A DNA stretch of 24,836 bases. Source: a virus. The first letter of the stretch is position 1; each line of letters opens with the position of its first letter. The notes under the pieces are model-generated. The model saw only the letters and a list, made by a program, of their open reading frames with translations, was not told where the DNA came from and did not search any database. The stretch is from the IMG/VR virus record IMGVR_UViG_3300034012_000176, positions 1-24,836 of that record; one strand, written 5' to 3'. The position numbers were made by a program, and so were the translations under genes. Below are positions 1 to 7,210 of the stretch, in pieces.

Positions 1-111
1 CCATATCCCTACGGTGCCCTTGCCGTGACGCCATCGACTCGGAGAGACAACCCTGACTTGGATGGTATGCCCCAGCAGTTGGAACTGCTTGGGGATTCCG
101 TCAGAGCGCAT
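1..111 (-). CDS. Conserved phage protein, 3' part beyond the window (possible metallopeptidase-like)
   Basis: An open frame starts at ATG 111, nine bases after the endolysin stop, and runs without a stop to the window edge, giving 37 codons. An AGGGGG stretch lies about six bases upstream of the ATG and looks like a ribosome binding site. The product begins MRSDGIPKQFQLLGHTIQV and continues with SPSRWRHGKGTVGIW. From memory, this resembles the N-terminus of a small phage protein family (PKxFxLxGHT followed by a W-x-H/K-x-G region) whose later part carries an HExxH-like peptidase motif. That later part is not in the window, so the function is inference only. The tight spacing and binding site support a real gene in the same operon as the lysis genes. 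Confidence 0.6.
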   Translation of the reverse strand, partial: MRSDGIPKQFQLLGHTIQVRVVSPSRWRHGKGTVGIW

Positions 112-120
112 CTAGACCCC

Positions 121-597
121 CTATCGCATCAGGTTATCTGCGATTCGCCTCGCCCAACCCCGACCAAAATTTGCCCAGCCGGGAAGGCTTGTGAGGAAAT
201 GTAGTCTAGCGCCGCTATACTTTGCAAGAAATTTGTTTACGTTTATGTTGTTAAGTGCCTGAATTGTCACAGGACCGACCTTTCCGTCATCTGGCACACC
301 GACAATTCTTTGTGCCCAGCGTATCGCTTGGCTCGTCCCTGAATTGACAGCAGCATCAAACAAATCGAACCGCATACCTGGCGGCACGTCATCGAGGCGC
401 AGCATCGCCCAGTAGCGTTTGCGGTACACGCGCTTGGCGTCAGACAATGGGTATTCCCGCATATCGCCCTTAAAGCCTTCTGACCGTGCGACAGCCTGTG
501 TCACGCCGTATCGGGTAGCCCCACCCGGATCGGCTGGATGGTCAACAAAACCCCCCTCGTGCAGCAGCAACGCGGCGAATGCCTCATCGAACGTCAT
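121..597 (-). CDS. Endolysin, GH108-type N-acetylmuramidase with peptidoglycan-binding C-terminus
   Basis: The 158-residue product cleaves the glycan strand of peptidoglycan at the end of infection. The N-terminal half has the glycoside hydrolase 108 signature: residues 13-17 are HEGGF, with E14 as the expected catalytic acid, followed by DPGGATRYGVT at about 23-33. The C-terminal half (FDAAVNSG through DGKVGPVTIQALN) matches the usual PG_binding_3 partner domain. I chose the ATG at 597, which puts the catalytic Glu at the family's usual position near the N-terminus; a longer frame would add 15 unrelated residues. There is no signal peptide, so it should depend on the holin for release. The start overlaps the end of Rz by 14 bases, placing the endolysin after the spanins rather than before them. 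Confidence 0.9.
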   Translation of the reverse strand: MTFDEAFAALLLHEGGFVDHPADPGGATRYGVTQAVARSEGFKGDMREYPLSDAKRVYRKRYWAMLRLDDVPPGMRFDLFDAAVNSGTSQAIRWAQRIVGVPDDGKVGPVTIQALNNINVNKFLAKYSGARLHFLTSLPGWANFGRGWARRIADNLMR

Positions 598-1051
598 TGC
601 GTACCCACTTCTGCAAGGCCCGGAGTTTGGCAAACTCCGCATCGCACATCGCCGCTAAGGCGTAGAGGTCGGGGCCGATGTCCGGCCCTTCTGCAAAATC
701 GCTTCGAGAGAGTTCGTTGCCGCCTGCGGTGGTGGTGGTTCGACCATCAGCTCCTTGGGCGGCTGGGTCGGCAGGCACTGCACGGGTTTCGTTGCACAGC
801 CGGACAGGAGTACGAGGAACAGGGCGACTGCGAAGAGCATCCATCTCGGATCGGTACGCACTTGCAGCAGCCTCCGCACGCGCTCGGTCAGCACGCTCCG
901 CAGCAAGCTGCGCTTCCAAACTCTCAATCTTCGGCTCAAGTTCAGCACGGACTTGCTCCTTTGCCCGGTGTATCCCAAAGACTACGATTAGTCCCAACAA
1001 CGCCGCCACAATCATGTGTGGTGCATAGCGCCACACCCACAGCGGAATCAT
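584..1051 (-). CDS. Rz: i-spanin (Rz-like inner-membrane spanin subunit)
   Basis: The product has 155 residues. It opens with one transmembrane segment at about residues 9-27 (hydrophobic, running into VVFGIHRAKEQ) and then a charged heptad-like coiled coil at about 28-70 (AELEPKIESLEAQLAAERAD). A periplasmic C-terminal part follows. This is the architecture of inner-membrane spanins, which pair with an outer-membrane lipoprotein to fuse the two membranes after the wall is degraded. The assignment is strengthened by a lipobox-bearing reading frame nested inside it in the +1 frame, the classic Rz/Rz1 arrangement. The start ATG overlaps the previous gene's stop (ATGA) and has AAGG about seven bases upstream. 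Confidence 0.85.
   Translation of the reverse strand: MIPLWVWRYAPHMIVAALLGLIVVFGIHRAKEQVRAELEPKIESLEAQLAAERADRARAEAAASAYRSEMDALRSRPVPRTPVRLCNETRAVPADPAAQGADGRTTTTAGGNELSRSDFAEGPDIGPDLYALAAMCDAEFAKLRALQKWVRNDVR
655..840 (-). CDS. Rz1: o-spanin (Rz1-like outer-membrane lipoprotein), nested in Rz
   Basis: This frame lies entirely within the Rz gene, in the +1 frame relative to it. From ATG 840 it encodes 61 residues: a hydrophobic signal (MLFAVALFLVLLSGC) ending in a lipobox LSGC with the lipidated cysteine at residue 15, then a short mature part rich in proline (PTQPPKEL, VEPPPP). Proline-rich short lipoproteins of this kind are o-spanins. The frame is open further upstream, but only the 840 start gives a proper type II signal peptide. 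The ribosome binding site is weak (GAGATGG directly before the ATG), as is common for embedded Rz1 genes that rely on translation of Rz. Confidence 0.82.
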   Translation of the reverse strand: MLFAVALFLVLLSGCATKPVQCLPTQPPKELMVEPPPPQAATNSLEAILQKGRTSAPTSTP

Positions 1052-1269
1052 TTGTCTACCTTGTCGTCCAGCCGGTCCCAGATGCGCATCAGCATTAGTT
1101 CGATGCGCTCAAGGGCTGCTTTGTAGTCATCGCGGCGGACAAACTGGTTCATCATGTCTTTGTGATCGCGCTGCAAGTTTTCCATGCTAGTCATAACTGA
1201 GCGCAAGAGCCAACCTCCGAAAGCCCCTGCCAGTAATGCAGCAATGTTGAATGCACTCTGCCAATCCAC
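1048..1269 (-). CDS. Small membrane-anchored coiled-coil protein of the lysis cassette
   Basis: The 73-residue product starts at GTG 1269, just past the holin stop (1271-1273). GGAG lies seven bases upstream, inside the last holin codons. Residues 7-24 (FNIAALLAGAFGGWLLRS) form one hydrophobic segment. The rest is charged and helical (MENLQRDHKDMMNQF, YKAALERIELMLMRIWDRLDD). A longer reading of the frame would add an arginine-rich stretch that overlaps the holin gene and is unlikely to be translated. Small proteins with one N-terminal membrane helix and a coiled coil often sit beside phage holins. It may be an antiholin, a second holin or a spanin helper, and I cannot choose among these. It is coupled to Rz by an ATGA overlap. 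Confidence 0.72.
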   Translation of the reverse strand: MDWQSAFNIAALLAGAFGGWLLRSVMTSMENLQRDHKDMMNQFVRRDDYKAALERIELMLMRIWDRLDDKVDK

Positions 1270-1270
1270 G

Positions 1271-1465
1271 TCACTTCTCCGAAAGAGCCTGCGTCGTAAT
1301 GGTGCGTAGCGCCACGTTGCCGAGCGATCCGACGAGCAGAATCGCCGCAGCGACCTGAGAGCCAAACAGCGTCGTCAGGTGGGAGGCCACGAGTTCGAGC
1401 GAGGCGAGAACGGCAAGAAACACGTTCCACCAGATCATCTTTGATTTAAGTGCGCCTTGAATCAT
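1271..1465 (-). CDS. Putative holin
   Basis: The 64-residue product has a short basic N-terminus (MIQGALKSKM), then two hydrophobic segments at about residues 11-28 (IWWNVFLAVLASLELVAS) and 36-55 (SQVAAAILLVGSLGNVALRT), and a short polar tail ending in EK. Size, two predicted membrane helices, and position just before the spanin and endolysin genes fit a class II-type holin that permeabilises the inner membrane to release the endolysin. An excellent AGGAGATAACC ribosome binding site precedes ATG 1465. The gene starts nine bases after the last ejection-protein gene, so lysis genes probably share the late transcript. Confidence 0.78.
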   Translation of the reverse strand: MIQGALKSKMIWWNVFLAVLASLELVASHLTTLFGSQVAAAILLVGSLGNVALRTITTQALSEK

Positions 1466-1474
1466 GGTTATCTC

Positions 1475-2980
1475 CTAAAAGCCTAATTGATTGACGCGTT
1501 GTTGCTCAGCAAGAAAATCGACTTGCTCTGGAGTTAATGCGTTTCCAACTGCCGTTGGCACAAATTGCGGGAACAACTCCGGGGCCGCCCGCTGTACAGT
1601 GGGGCCGCCCGCCGCAGCCATCGCACGAAGTCGATCCGCTTGCATCATTGCTAAGCGATTGGCCATAGCGCGAGAGCCTGCACCGGCGCCGCTTGCCGTT
1701 AATGCAAGGCCAGCCGCAACCAACGGATTGCCAGTTTGTTGCCCGATTACCCCAAGACCGCCATATCCAGCTAATTGCGCAGCGGTTCGCGGAATGTCAC
1801 GAACATTTGGCCGTAAAATTCTAGGCGGCGCAAACAGCGATCCGAATGACTCTAAAGCATTGATGCTAGCGCGGCCCTCTGCAATGTCATCAATGATCGC
1901 TTGTTCGTCTGCGCTGAATTGCCGTTTCTTTTTTGCGTATTGAGGCGTTGCGCCTCTAGAAATTTTATAAAATTCGTTACGAATAATTTCCGATGGTTCT
2001 GCGTTTTTGGCAACTTTTGCTTTTTCAAGAATGCCGTCGATAATTTGTGATCGACTTCTGCGCGTTACTAAGTCACGACCAGTAACCAAATGTGCTGCCG
2101 AAGCGGGCGCTGCGTTGCCTACAAACGTGTCAAGTTGCGTTACAAGAGCTTGCGCTAAATCTCGTTCTTCTTTGTCCGGGCTGTTTGCTGCTCGAGCAAG
2201 TTCTTTACGCAATTTATCAACACGGTCAATAGAAACTGGCTGATTAACTTTTGCCTGTTCCTTAAAAATGTTAAACGCGTTTGCAATACGAGTATGTTTG
2301 CTTGGCAAATACTGCGCAGAGTTCGCAGTATTAATCAAAGATGTTTGTAAATTTTTAAATGCCGTTGGATCGAGCGACTCATTCAACGCCCGCATTGCGG
2401 TGTATTCTGCATCCGCCGCTTTTGCAACTTCTTTGGTTGACGGGCCGCTGGGACGCAAGAACGGACGAACGACCTTTCCGGCAGCAGGCGTCAAAACGCC
2501 AATTGCAGTGCCAGTTTCGATTTCTTCTGGATTGACGATTGCGGTACTAAGACCGCCAGCAGTGCCTCCGCCAAGCAGCCGTTGCGGAGATGACAATCCA
2601 GACGCCAAACCACCAGACTGCACTGATCGACCGAATTCGCGAACAAAAGGAATGCCTCCTCGCAAACCGGCAGCCGATGCGGCCAATGCATCAACTCCTC
2701 GAATAATGCCTCCCGCAGCCGGACCTGCGGCAAGGCTAGCCGCAACCGGAATCATTGCTGCAACTGCCGATTGACGCTCTTCTGGCGTCATGCCCGTGGC
2801 CTCTACTTGCGGACGGAAGCCAGTTTCACGCCCACCAATGTCGGAAAGTGATGGCCCACGGCGTTGAGGAATTTCTGACGGCGTTACAATTGTTGGCGCG
2901 TCCGCAAACTCGGCAAATGGATCACCAGCTGGCGCGTCTTGGAACTCCGCAAACGGGTCTTTCGGTTTACGGTCAGCCAT
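1475..2980 (-). CDS. Internal virion / DNA ejection protein, P22 gp16 position
   Basis: The 501-residue product follows the gp7-like and gp20-like genes, the position P22 gives to ejection protein gp16 (609 residues there, so this one is shorter). The N-terminus has a short duplicated motif: DPFAEF occurs at about residues 8-13 and again at 20-25, each followed by DAP. An alanine/glycine-rich stretch at about 72-105 and another at about 396-430 (AAQLAGYGGLGVIGQQ, NPLVAAGLALTASGAG) could insert in a membrane. The middle part (residues 180-330) is charged and helical. Such proteins are packaged in the head and ejected before the DNA to form a conduit across the envelope. The assignment rests on order and composition rather than a clear domain. 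No peptidoglycan-hydrolase motif is visible. Confidence 0.68.
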   Translation of the reverse strand: MADRKPKDPFAEFQDAPAGDPFAEFADAPTIVTPSEIPQRRGPSLSDIGGRETGFRPQVEATGMTPEERQSAVAAMIPVAASLAAGPAAGGIIRGVDALAASAAGLRGGIPFVREFGRSVQSGGLASGLSSPQRLLGGGTAGGLSTAIVNPEEIETGTAIGVLTPAAGKVVRPFLRPSGPSTKEVAKAADAEYTAMRALNESLDPTAFKNLQTSLINTANSAQYLPSKHTRIANAFNIFKEQAKVNQPVSIDRVDKLRKELARAANSPDKEERDLAQALVTQLDTFVGNAAPASAAHLVTGRDLVTRRSRSQIIDGILEKAKVAKNAEPSEIIRNEFYKISRGATPQYAKKKRQFSADEQAIIDDIAEGRASINALESFGSLFAPPRILRPNVRDIPRTAAQLAGYGGLGVIGQQTGNPLVAAGLALTASGAGAGSRAMANRLAMMQADRLRAMAAAGGPTVQRAAPELFPQFVPTAVGNALTPEQVDFLAEQQRVNQLGF

Positions 2981-4257
2981 TATCGCACCTTTATGCGGCC
3001 ATCCGGCGTTCTAAAACGAGTGCCAGGTGCTAACTTTCTAGCGTCGTCAACTGTTTTGACATCAACTATTTGCCCACCCGCTCCGGGTGTTCCAGCAGGC
3101 GGAGGAGGTGCAGCGGCGCGCTCTGGAAGTTTAATTTCCAGACTATACGGGAACGCGCTTGCAAGGTTTGGATTTGCTTTCATCTCAGCAAACTCGCGGT
3201 TGTGCTGTTCAACGCGACCACGAATAACGTCTTCGTATACCTGAACAACTTGCGCAAGTGCATCTGGATCGGTATCCAAGTTACCCAACGCTTCTTGCAT
3301 AATGAACTGCTGTTGTTGCGACGGCTGAGCGTCCAGTTTACGCAAGTTGTTTAACACATTTTGGAACAGCACCGTTCGCGCTTCTTCAGCGTTAGCAATA
3401 GCTTTTGCGTCTACGTCTACGCCAAGTCGATTCTTTAAGAATTTAGCCGCAGACAAAAACGCTTGACCACCTGTGCCCATATATTTACGAGCTTCAGTTT
3501 TTGCCAATTCGGCGGCGCGGCGAAGATTCGCCACATCCGTCGGCGATGTCTTGAGTTGTTTGTACGTTTCCCTAAATTCTTTAATAAACTCCACTTGAGC
3601 GGTTTCTGATGCAGGCAAGAAGTTTTGTATTTTCGTAGACGCAGCTCCTGCTCGTCTTGCTTCTTGTTCTTTTGCAGAATAATCAACTTCTCCGATTTTT
3701 TTCCCGGTATACGGATCGGTTGTAACAATAACGCCACCGACTTCGGTAGTCGTGCCCTTTGGCAACGCAGCATCTGCCGTCATCAACAACTGACGCTTTG
3801 ATTCCGCATTCAGAGTCGCAGGCAAAAATTGTGTTGCCCAAGGAGCGCGTTGTACAACATTTGTTGCCCATGCTTGATACGCTGCTTGATCGTTGTCAGG
3901 AATCGTTGCTAATTGATCCCGCGACTGCGCCCAAAATGCCGTATTTGCCTCTTGTTGTTGTTTTGCGGCTTGAGCTGTCTTAAATGCAACGTCAGCCTGC
4001 TGAGTCTGCATACCGGGAATCGCGCCGCCCATGCCGCGCTGCGCCATCATGGTGTAAAGCGCGTTCATATCCACCGCGCCACCGGGTTGCATTGCGGCTC
4101 GATACATTTCATTTATCGCAGCCTGTTGATCGGCGGCTTTGATGCGCTCAACTTCTTGACGCTCAAGCGCACGACGGGCCGTGCCGATTTCCAAGCCCTT
4201 TGCGTATTGCTCAAGAAAGTTTACAGGTTGCATTTCTGTTGCCCCGATTACTGCCAT
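2980..4257 (-). CDS. Internal virion / DNA ejection protein, P22 gp20 position
   Basis: The 425-residue product is mostly helical, soluble and rich in Ala and Gln (for example TQQADVAFKTAQAAKQQQ near residue 85). P22 gp20 has 471 residues and lies in the same place between gp7 and gp16. The C-terminal region contains a proline-rich linker (AAAPPPPAGTPGAGG) and then a terminal motif DARKLAPGTRFRTPDGRIKV. Motifs of the form APGTxFxxPDG are familiar at the ends of many phage internal virion proteins and may mark proteins destined for the head interior; that role is inference. ATG 4257 has GGGGTGATT before it, and the stop overlaps the next start as TAATG. Confidence 0.7.
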   Translation of the reverse strand: MAVIGATEMQPVNFLEQYAKGLEIGTARRALERQEVERIKAADQQAAINEMYRAAMQPGGAVDMNALYTMMAQRGMGGAIPGMQTQQADVAFKTAQAAKQQQEANTAFWAQSRDQLATIPDNDQAAYQAWATNVVQRAPWATQFLPATLNAESKRQLLMTADAALPKGTTTEVGGVIVTTDPYTGKKIGEVDYSAKEQEARRAGAASTKIQNFLPASETAQVEFIKEFRETYKQLKTSPTDVANLRRAAELAKTEARKYMGTGGQAFLSAAKFLKNRLGVDVDAKAIANAEEARTVLFQNVLNNLRKLDAQPSQQQQFIMQEALGNLDTDPDALAQVVQVYEDVIRGRVEQHNREFAEMKANPNLASAFPYSLEIKLPERAAAPPPPAGTPGAGGQIVDVKTVDDARKLAPGTRFRTPDGRIKVR

Positions 4258-4260
4258 AAA

Positions 4261-4983
4261 TCACCCCGTCGGGTATTTGCGACCCGTTACTGTTACGCCC
4301 GGCAATACCTCATCAAGCGATTGCCGTGACAAGCCGCTGCCTTGATACTGGCCATACGCTCCAGCCAATCCACCAAGCGCCTGAGTCAACGCATTTGCTT
4401 GGCCGAGATAGCCAGATGCACGAGCCGCGCCGCCTACGCCGATGGCTTGACCTGCTCCGCTCGCATATCCTTGCGCTGCCTGTCCCATCGCGCCAGTGGC
4501 GCTCGGGCCAAGAACGCCAAGTCCTTGCAAAGCATTTGTTGTATAGGCGCGCTGCTGCATCGCACGATTAAATGCGTTTTGATATTCCTGCGAACCCATT
4601 TCCTGCCCGTATCGGGTGCCAGCACGAATCGCGCCGCCACCGAGATATTGCCCACGGGCGGCTTGCATACGGCTCAATGCCTTTTCGCCCTCAGCCAAGC
4701 GGAAGGCGTAACCTGGGTCCATCTGCAATTCGTTAATAGTAGGAGCGCGTGCGTATTCGCCGCCTTCGCCGTAAAGGGATGCCAAACGGTTTAGATTTTG
4801 CAGGCCGATTTGCCGAAACGGCTCTTGGAGCTGGACCTGCCGCTCAAACATCTCGCGTTCAAGTTGTTGCTGCTGTTGAGCTGCTTGCTGTTGGGCAGCG
4901 GCTGCTTTTTTGGCACCACGAGATTGAATCGCTCCGCCGATAACGCTGCTGCCTGCCGTTACGGCAACCGCTGGATTAGGCAT
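4261..4983 (-). CDS. DNA ejection protein, gp7 / DNA transfer protein p32-like
   Basis: The 240-residue product matches P22 gp7 (229 residues) in size, order and composition. It opens with a small-residue hydrophobic stretch (VAVTAGSSVIGGAIQSR), followed by a glutamine-rich helix (residues about 28-45: AAAAQQQAAQQQQQLEREMF). The second half is glycine/alanine-rich (AMGQAAQGYASGAGQAIGVG, LGGLAGAYGQYQGSG). Small glycine-zipper-like proteins of this family are packed in the capsid and ejected first, where they are thought to help form the outer part of the DNA channel. ATG 4983 is preceded by GGAG at the correct distance, within the end of the upstream gene. Confidence 0.75.
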   Translation of the reverse strand: MPNPAVAVTAGSSVIGGAIQSRGAKKAAAAQQQAAQQQQQLEREMFERQVQLQEPFRQIGLQNLNRLASLYGEGGEYARAPTINELQMDPGYAFRLAEGEKALSRMQAARGQYLGGGAIRAGTRYGQEMGSQEYQNAFNRAMQQRAYTTNALQGLGVLGPSATGAMGQAAQGYASGAGQAIGVGGAARASGYLGQANALTQALGGLAGAYGQYQGSGLSRQSLDEVLPGVTVTGRKYPTG

Positions 4984-5425
4984 GGGAAAACTCCGCTCGA
5001 TATTCCAAGTAATTCTCGCCGTATAGTGCCATCACGGCTGGGGCTTTTGCCATAGCAGAATCATAGCCTTGGCACAAGATAAGGGTTAATAGCACGATGT
5101 CGTAATACCCGGCCCGCCACATGAACGACCGCTCGTCAGGGGCGCCCAGCCGCTCAGCACGATTGGCCGCTTCCCACTTCAGCACGGCTGTCGCCAACGC
5201 AGACTGCAATGAGGCGACATGGGCAAGATAAAAAGGATTAGCCGGGAACGTCACGAAAATGCTCCATATCGCTTTTTGGAGCGTTTCTGGGGCAATTTCG
5301 TCACGATCCACTGCGTCATCCAGCGTTTGAGTAATCCGCCATAAATCGAGTAGCCAAGCCGTCGCGTCAGGCGGCAGTTCCCACGCCTGATAGTGCGACA
5401 GCAGTGACTCTTCCTGCGGGGTCAC
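4976..5425 (-). CDS. Conserved helical phage protein of unknown function
   Basis: The 149-residue product starts at GTG 5425, overlapping the preceding stop as GTGA. It is predicted to be mostly alpha-helical, with tryptophan-rich N-terminal helices (SLLSHYQAWELPPDATAWLL) and a recognisable central segment RSFMWRAGYYDIVLLTLILC. I recall similar proteins with a WRAGYYD core just upstream of ejection proteins in related podoviruses, but no function is established to my knowledge. In P22 the same interval, after gp26 and before gp7, holds gp14, a head-assembly factor; equating the two would be positional inference only. The hydrophobic stretch near residues 105-120 is short, and I would not call it a membrane segment. 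Confidence 0.75.
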   Translation of the reverse strand: MTPQEESLLSHYQAWELPPDATAWLLDLWRITQTLDDAVDRDEIAPETLQKAIWSIFVTFPANPFYLAHVASLQSALATAVLKWEAANRAERLGAPDERSFMWRAGYYDIVLLTLILCQGYDSAMAKAPAVMALYGENYLEYRAEFSHA

Positions 5426-5757
5426 GAAATCTCCCGACCCGAAGCGCGGATGTTGATAGCCGTCGCCGCAGAGGCAATCGTGGAGATCGACCCGCCCGGA
5501 GCTAGTACATGGCCCACAATCTCAGGGAACGTGTACGTCTCTGAGGGCAGCAGGGTCTTGCTTTTGATAATTAGGTTCTGGTTGCCGGCGTTATCAAACT
5601 GCGTCACAAGGTTGACCGAAATGGTCCGAGCCGACGTGTCGTAGTTGGTCGCCGTAAACTTGTCAATAATCGCCGACACGTTGGTCGCCGTGTACTGCGA
5701 GGTTTGACTGTTTTCGGCAATTTTTGCCGGGATCAGGACTTTGACGCTAACTGCCAT
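5422..5757 (-). CDS. Small conserved beta-rich virion-associated protein
   Basis: The 111-residue product alternates short hydrophobic and polar stretches typical of a beta-sandwich (YTATNVSAIIDKFTATNYD, ISVNLVTQFDNAGNQNLII, YTFPEIVGHVLAPGGSIST). It is cysteine-free and has no signal or membrane segment. I recognise the general pattern from podovirus structural regions, where such proteins lie near fibre and ejection genes, but I know of no defined role. AAGGTGACA precedes ATG 5757. The stop is coupled to the next gene's GTG. A role as a small fibre, collar or neck decoration is plausible but unproven. Confidence 0.72.
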   Translation of the reverse strand: MAVSVKVLIPAKIAENSQTSQYTATNVSAIIDKFTATNYDTSARTISVNLVTQFDNAGNQNLIIKSKTLLPSETYTFPEIVGHVLAPGGSISTIASAATAINIRASGREIS

Positions 5758-5765
5758 GTGTCACC

Positions 5766-6410
5766 TTAGAATGTAAAGACCATGCGCACGCGGCCATTTA
5801 GCCCCGCATCGCCGTCAAAAAACTCGCCGCCATTACCACCCGCGCCTGCCGTTAGGCCGCCAACGCCAGCCGTTCCTGTCGCTCCAGCTTGCGTAAAGAG
5901 CGCCCCACCGGCACCCGTCGTATTGGTCGTGTTGCCGCCCGTCGCCACACCGCCAGCGCCCTGCTGGGCAAACTGCCCGGAATCGCCGCCGTTGCCAGGA
6001 AAGCCGGTCATGGTCGTAATCGTGAAAGGCGTTCCACTCGTGCCGCTCGACACGTTAGAGAACGTCCCAGGCTCACCGTTCGGCGAAAATCCGGTGCCCC
6101 CCTGCCCGCCTGATCCTACAATGTAATTAATTGTTTTGCCGCTATCCGGCCCAGTCAGCACCAAAATAGTCTTGCTATAGCCACCGGCACCACCGCCACC
6201 GCCGGGGAAAATCTCTGGCTCTCCTGGTGCGATCTCGCCGAGATACCCGTAGCCACCACCGCCACCCGCGCCCCAAACTTCGATGGTGACGCCTAGCGCA
6301 CCGGACGGAATAACCTGAACGCCTGACCCCGGTTCGGAATAGTCATAGACGCCCGCACCGGCCCCGCCGGTCGTGCCTATGATGAATCCCGCTAAGATCG
6401 CGCCGCTCAT
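5766..6410 (-). CDS. Glycine-rich adhesin-like tail-tip protein
   Basis: The 214-residue product is extremely rich in glycine, with clusters such as EVWGAGGGGGYGYLGE, PGGGGGAGGYSK, FPGNGGDSGQFAQQGAGGVA and TAGAGGNGGEFFDGDAG, ending in a beta strand GRVRMVFTF. Alternating glycine runs with short variable loops recall the polyglycine type II sandwich of the phage S16-type gp38 adhesin, where surface loops bind the receptor. Many phage glycine-rich proteins start with the same 'IEVWGAGGGGG' signature. I infer a receptor-binding tip or fibre partner, supported by its place immediately after a fibre gene with a TAATG overlap. The ribosome binding site is weak and distant, which suggests translational coupling to the fibre gene. 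Confidence 0.72.
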   Translation of the reverse strand: MSGAILAGFIIGTTGGAGAGVYDYSEPGSGVQVIPSGALGVTIEVWGAGGGGGYGYLGEIAPGEPEIFPGGGGGAGGYSKTILVLTGPDSGKTINYIVGSGGQGGTGFSPNGEPGTFSNVSSGTSGTPFTITTMTGFPGNGGDSGQFAQQGAGGVATGGNTTNTTGAGGALFTQAGATGTAGVGGLTAGAGGNGGEFFDGDAGLNGRVRMVFTF

Positions 6411-7210
6411 TAGGTCAAACCCGCTCCGCTAATTAGCCACGAGGTCGCACCGATTTTGATACAGGTCGCCACACCGTTCTGCGCCAACGTGCGGGTGCCA
6501 GTCGTCGTGCTGTTCACGAGCGTCAGGGTATCCGACGTAATGGCAATCGACAGCGGCGAACTGTTCAGGTTGATAGCAATAAACACCGTGCCGGTTGCGA
6601 ACGGGACCGACGCGTTAGCCGGAATGGTCAGCGTCAAGCTGGTGCCATTCATCGTAATCGTCTTGCCCGCATCCGACGCAATCAGCGTGTAGTTGCCGGT
6701 TTTGCTGTTTAGCGGCGCTTCTCGATAGCCGACCGGATAGTTCGTATTGCTCGGCGCGTTGTCAGGGATCAACGCCGTGCCGGTAAAGGTCGGGCTGGCA
6801 ATCGGCGCATAGGTCGAAGCAGCGGTCGCCGTGGAGAGGGCATCGGTGATGCCATAGCCTGCCAGCGTCGTCGGGGTGCCCGTGACGTTCGACCATGCAA
6901 TACCCGAAATCGTCAGGTCATTGATGCCTGAGATGTCGTCATACGCACCAATTTGGACGTTCGCCGCAGTCGTTAAAACGAGTTTGTAACTGACCGATTG
7001 CGTTAACCAAATCTCATTAGGAACACGCCCTTCGGCATCCAGAATGATCGGATTGGTGTTTGGCGTCGAACCGCTAATGCTGGTGTACGTCGCCTCTGGC
7101 GTCGTCGTTCCGGCGGTATATGTAAAGATTTTGCCACCGGCCAACGGGTTGCCCGCAGCGTTAAAAAACTGCGCTCCAGCACCGGCCAGCGGGGAAAGAA
7201 ATACGCTCAT
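6410..7210 (-). CDS. Tail fibre with P22-tailspike-like head-binding N-terminus
   Basis: The 266-residue product has at least three parts. Residues about 1-97 (FFNAAGNPLAGGKIFTYTAG, then ILDAEGRVPNEIWL, then YKLVLT, QIGAYDDISGI) match the pattern of the P22 tailspike head-binding domain, including the NPLAGGKI strand and the NPIILDxxGR strand. Residues about 105-150 hold a fibre linker (TTLAGYGITDAL, ASPTFTGT) common in phage fibres. The remainder is a beta-rich C-terminal domain (GKTITMNGTSLTLTIPANAS). It lacks the long beta-helix of a full tailspike, so it is probably a short fibre or an adaptor carrying the glycine-rich protein encoded next. AGGTGTACGT precedes ATG 7210, which overlaps the previous stop (ATGA). 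Confidence 0.78.
   Translation of the reverse strand: MSVFLSPLAGAGAQFFNAAGNPLAGGKIFTYTAGTTTPEATYTSISGSTPNTNPIILDAEGRVPNEIWLTQSVSYKLVLTTAANVQIGAYDDISGINDLTISGIAWSNVTGTPTTLAGYGITDALSTATAASTYAPIASPTFTGTALIPDNAPSNTNYPVGYREAPLNSKTGNYTLIASDAGKTITMNGTSLTLTIPANASVPFATGTVFIAINLNSSPLSIAITSDTLTLVNSTTTGTRTLAQNGVATCIKIGATSWLISGAGLT

Noticed and set aside
70-94. Hairpin CCCCAGCAG / CTGCTTGGGG downstream of the endolysin as a terminator
   Set aside because: It lies inside the open frame starting at 111 and has no U-run on the minus strand, so it is probably incidental coding sequence.
538-1098. Long plus-strand frame opposite the spanin genes
   Set aside because: It overlaps Rz, Rz1 and the 73-residue gene antisense, has no recognisable domain, and all well-supported genes are on the minus strand.
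1270-1365. Longer arginine-rich N-terminus for the 73-residue lysis-cassette protein
   Set aside because: It is the out-of-frame shadow of the holin gene; GTG 1269 with GGAG upstream gives a sensible membrane-anchored protein.
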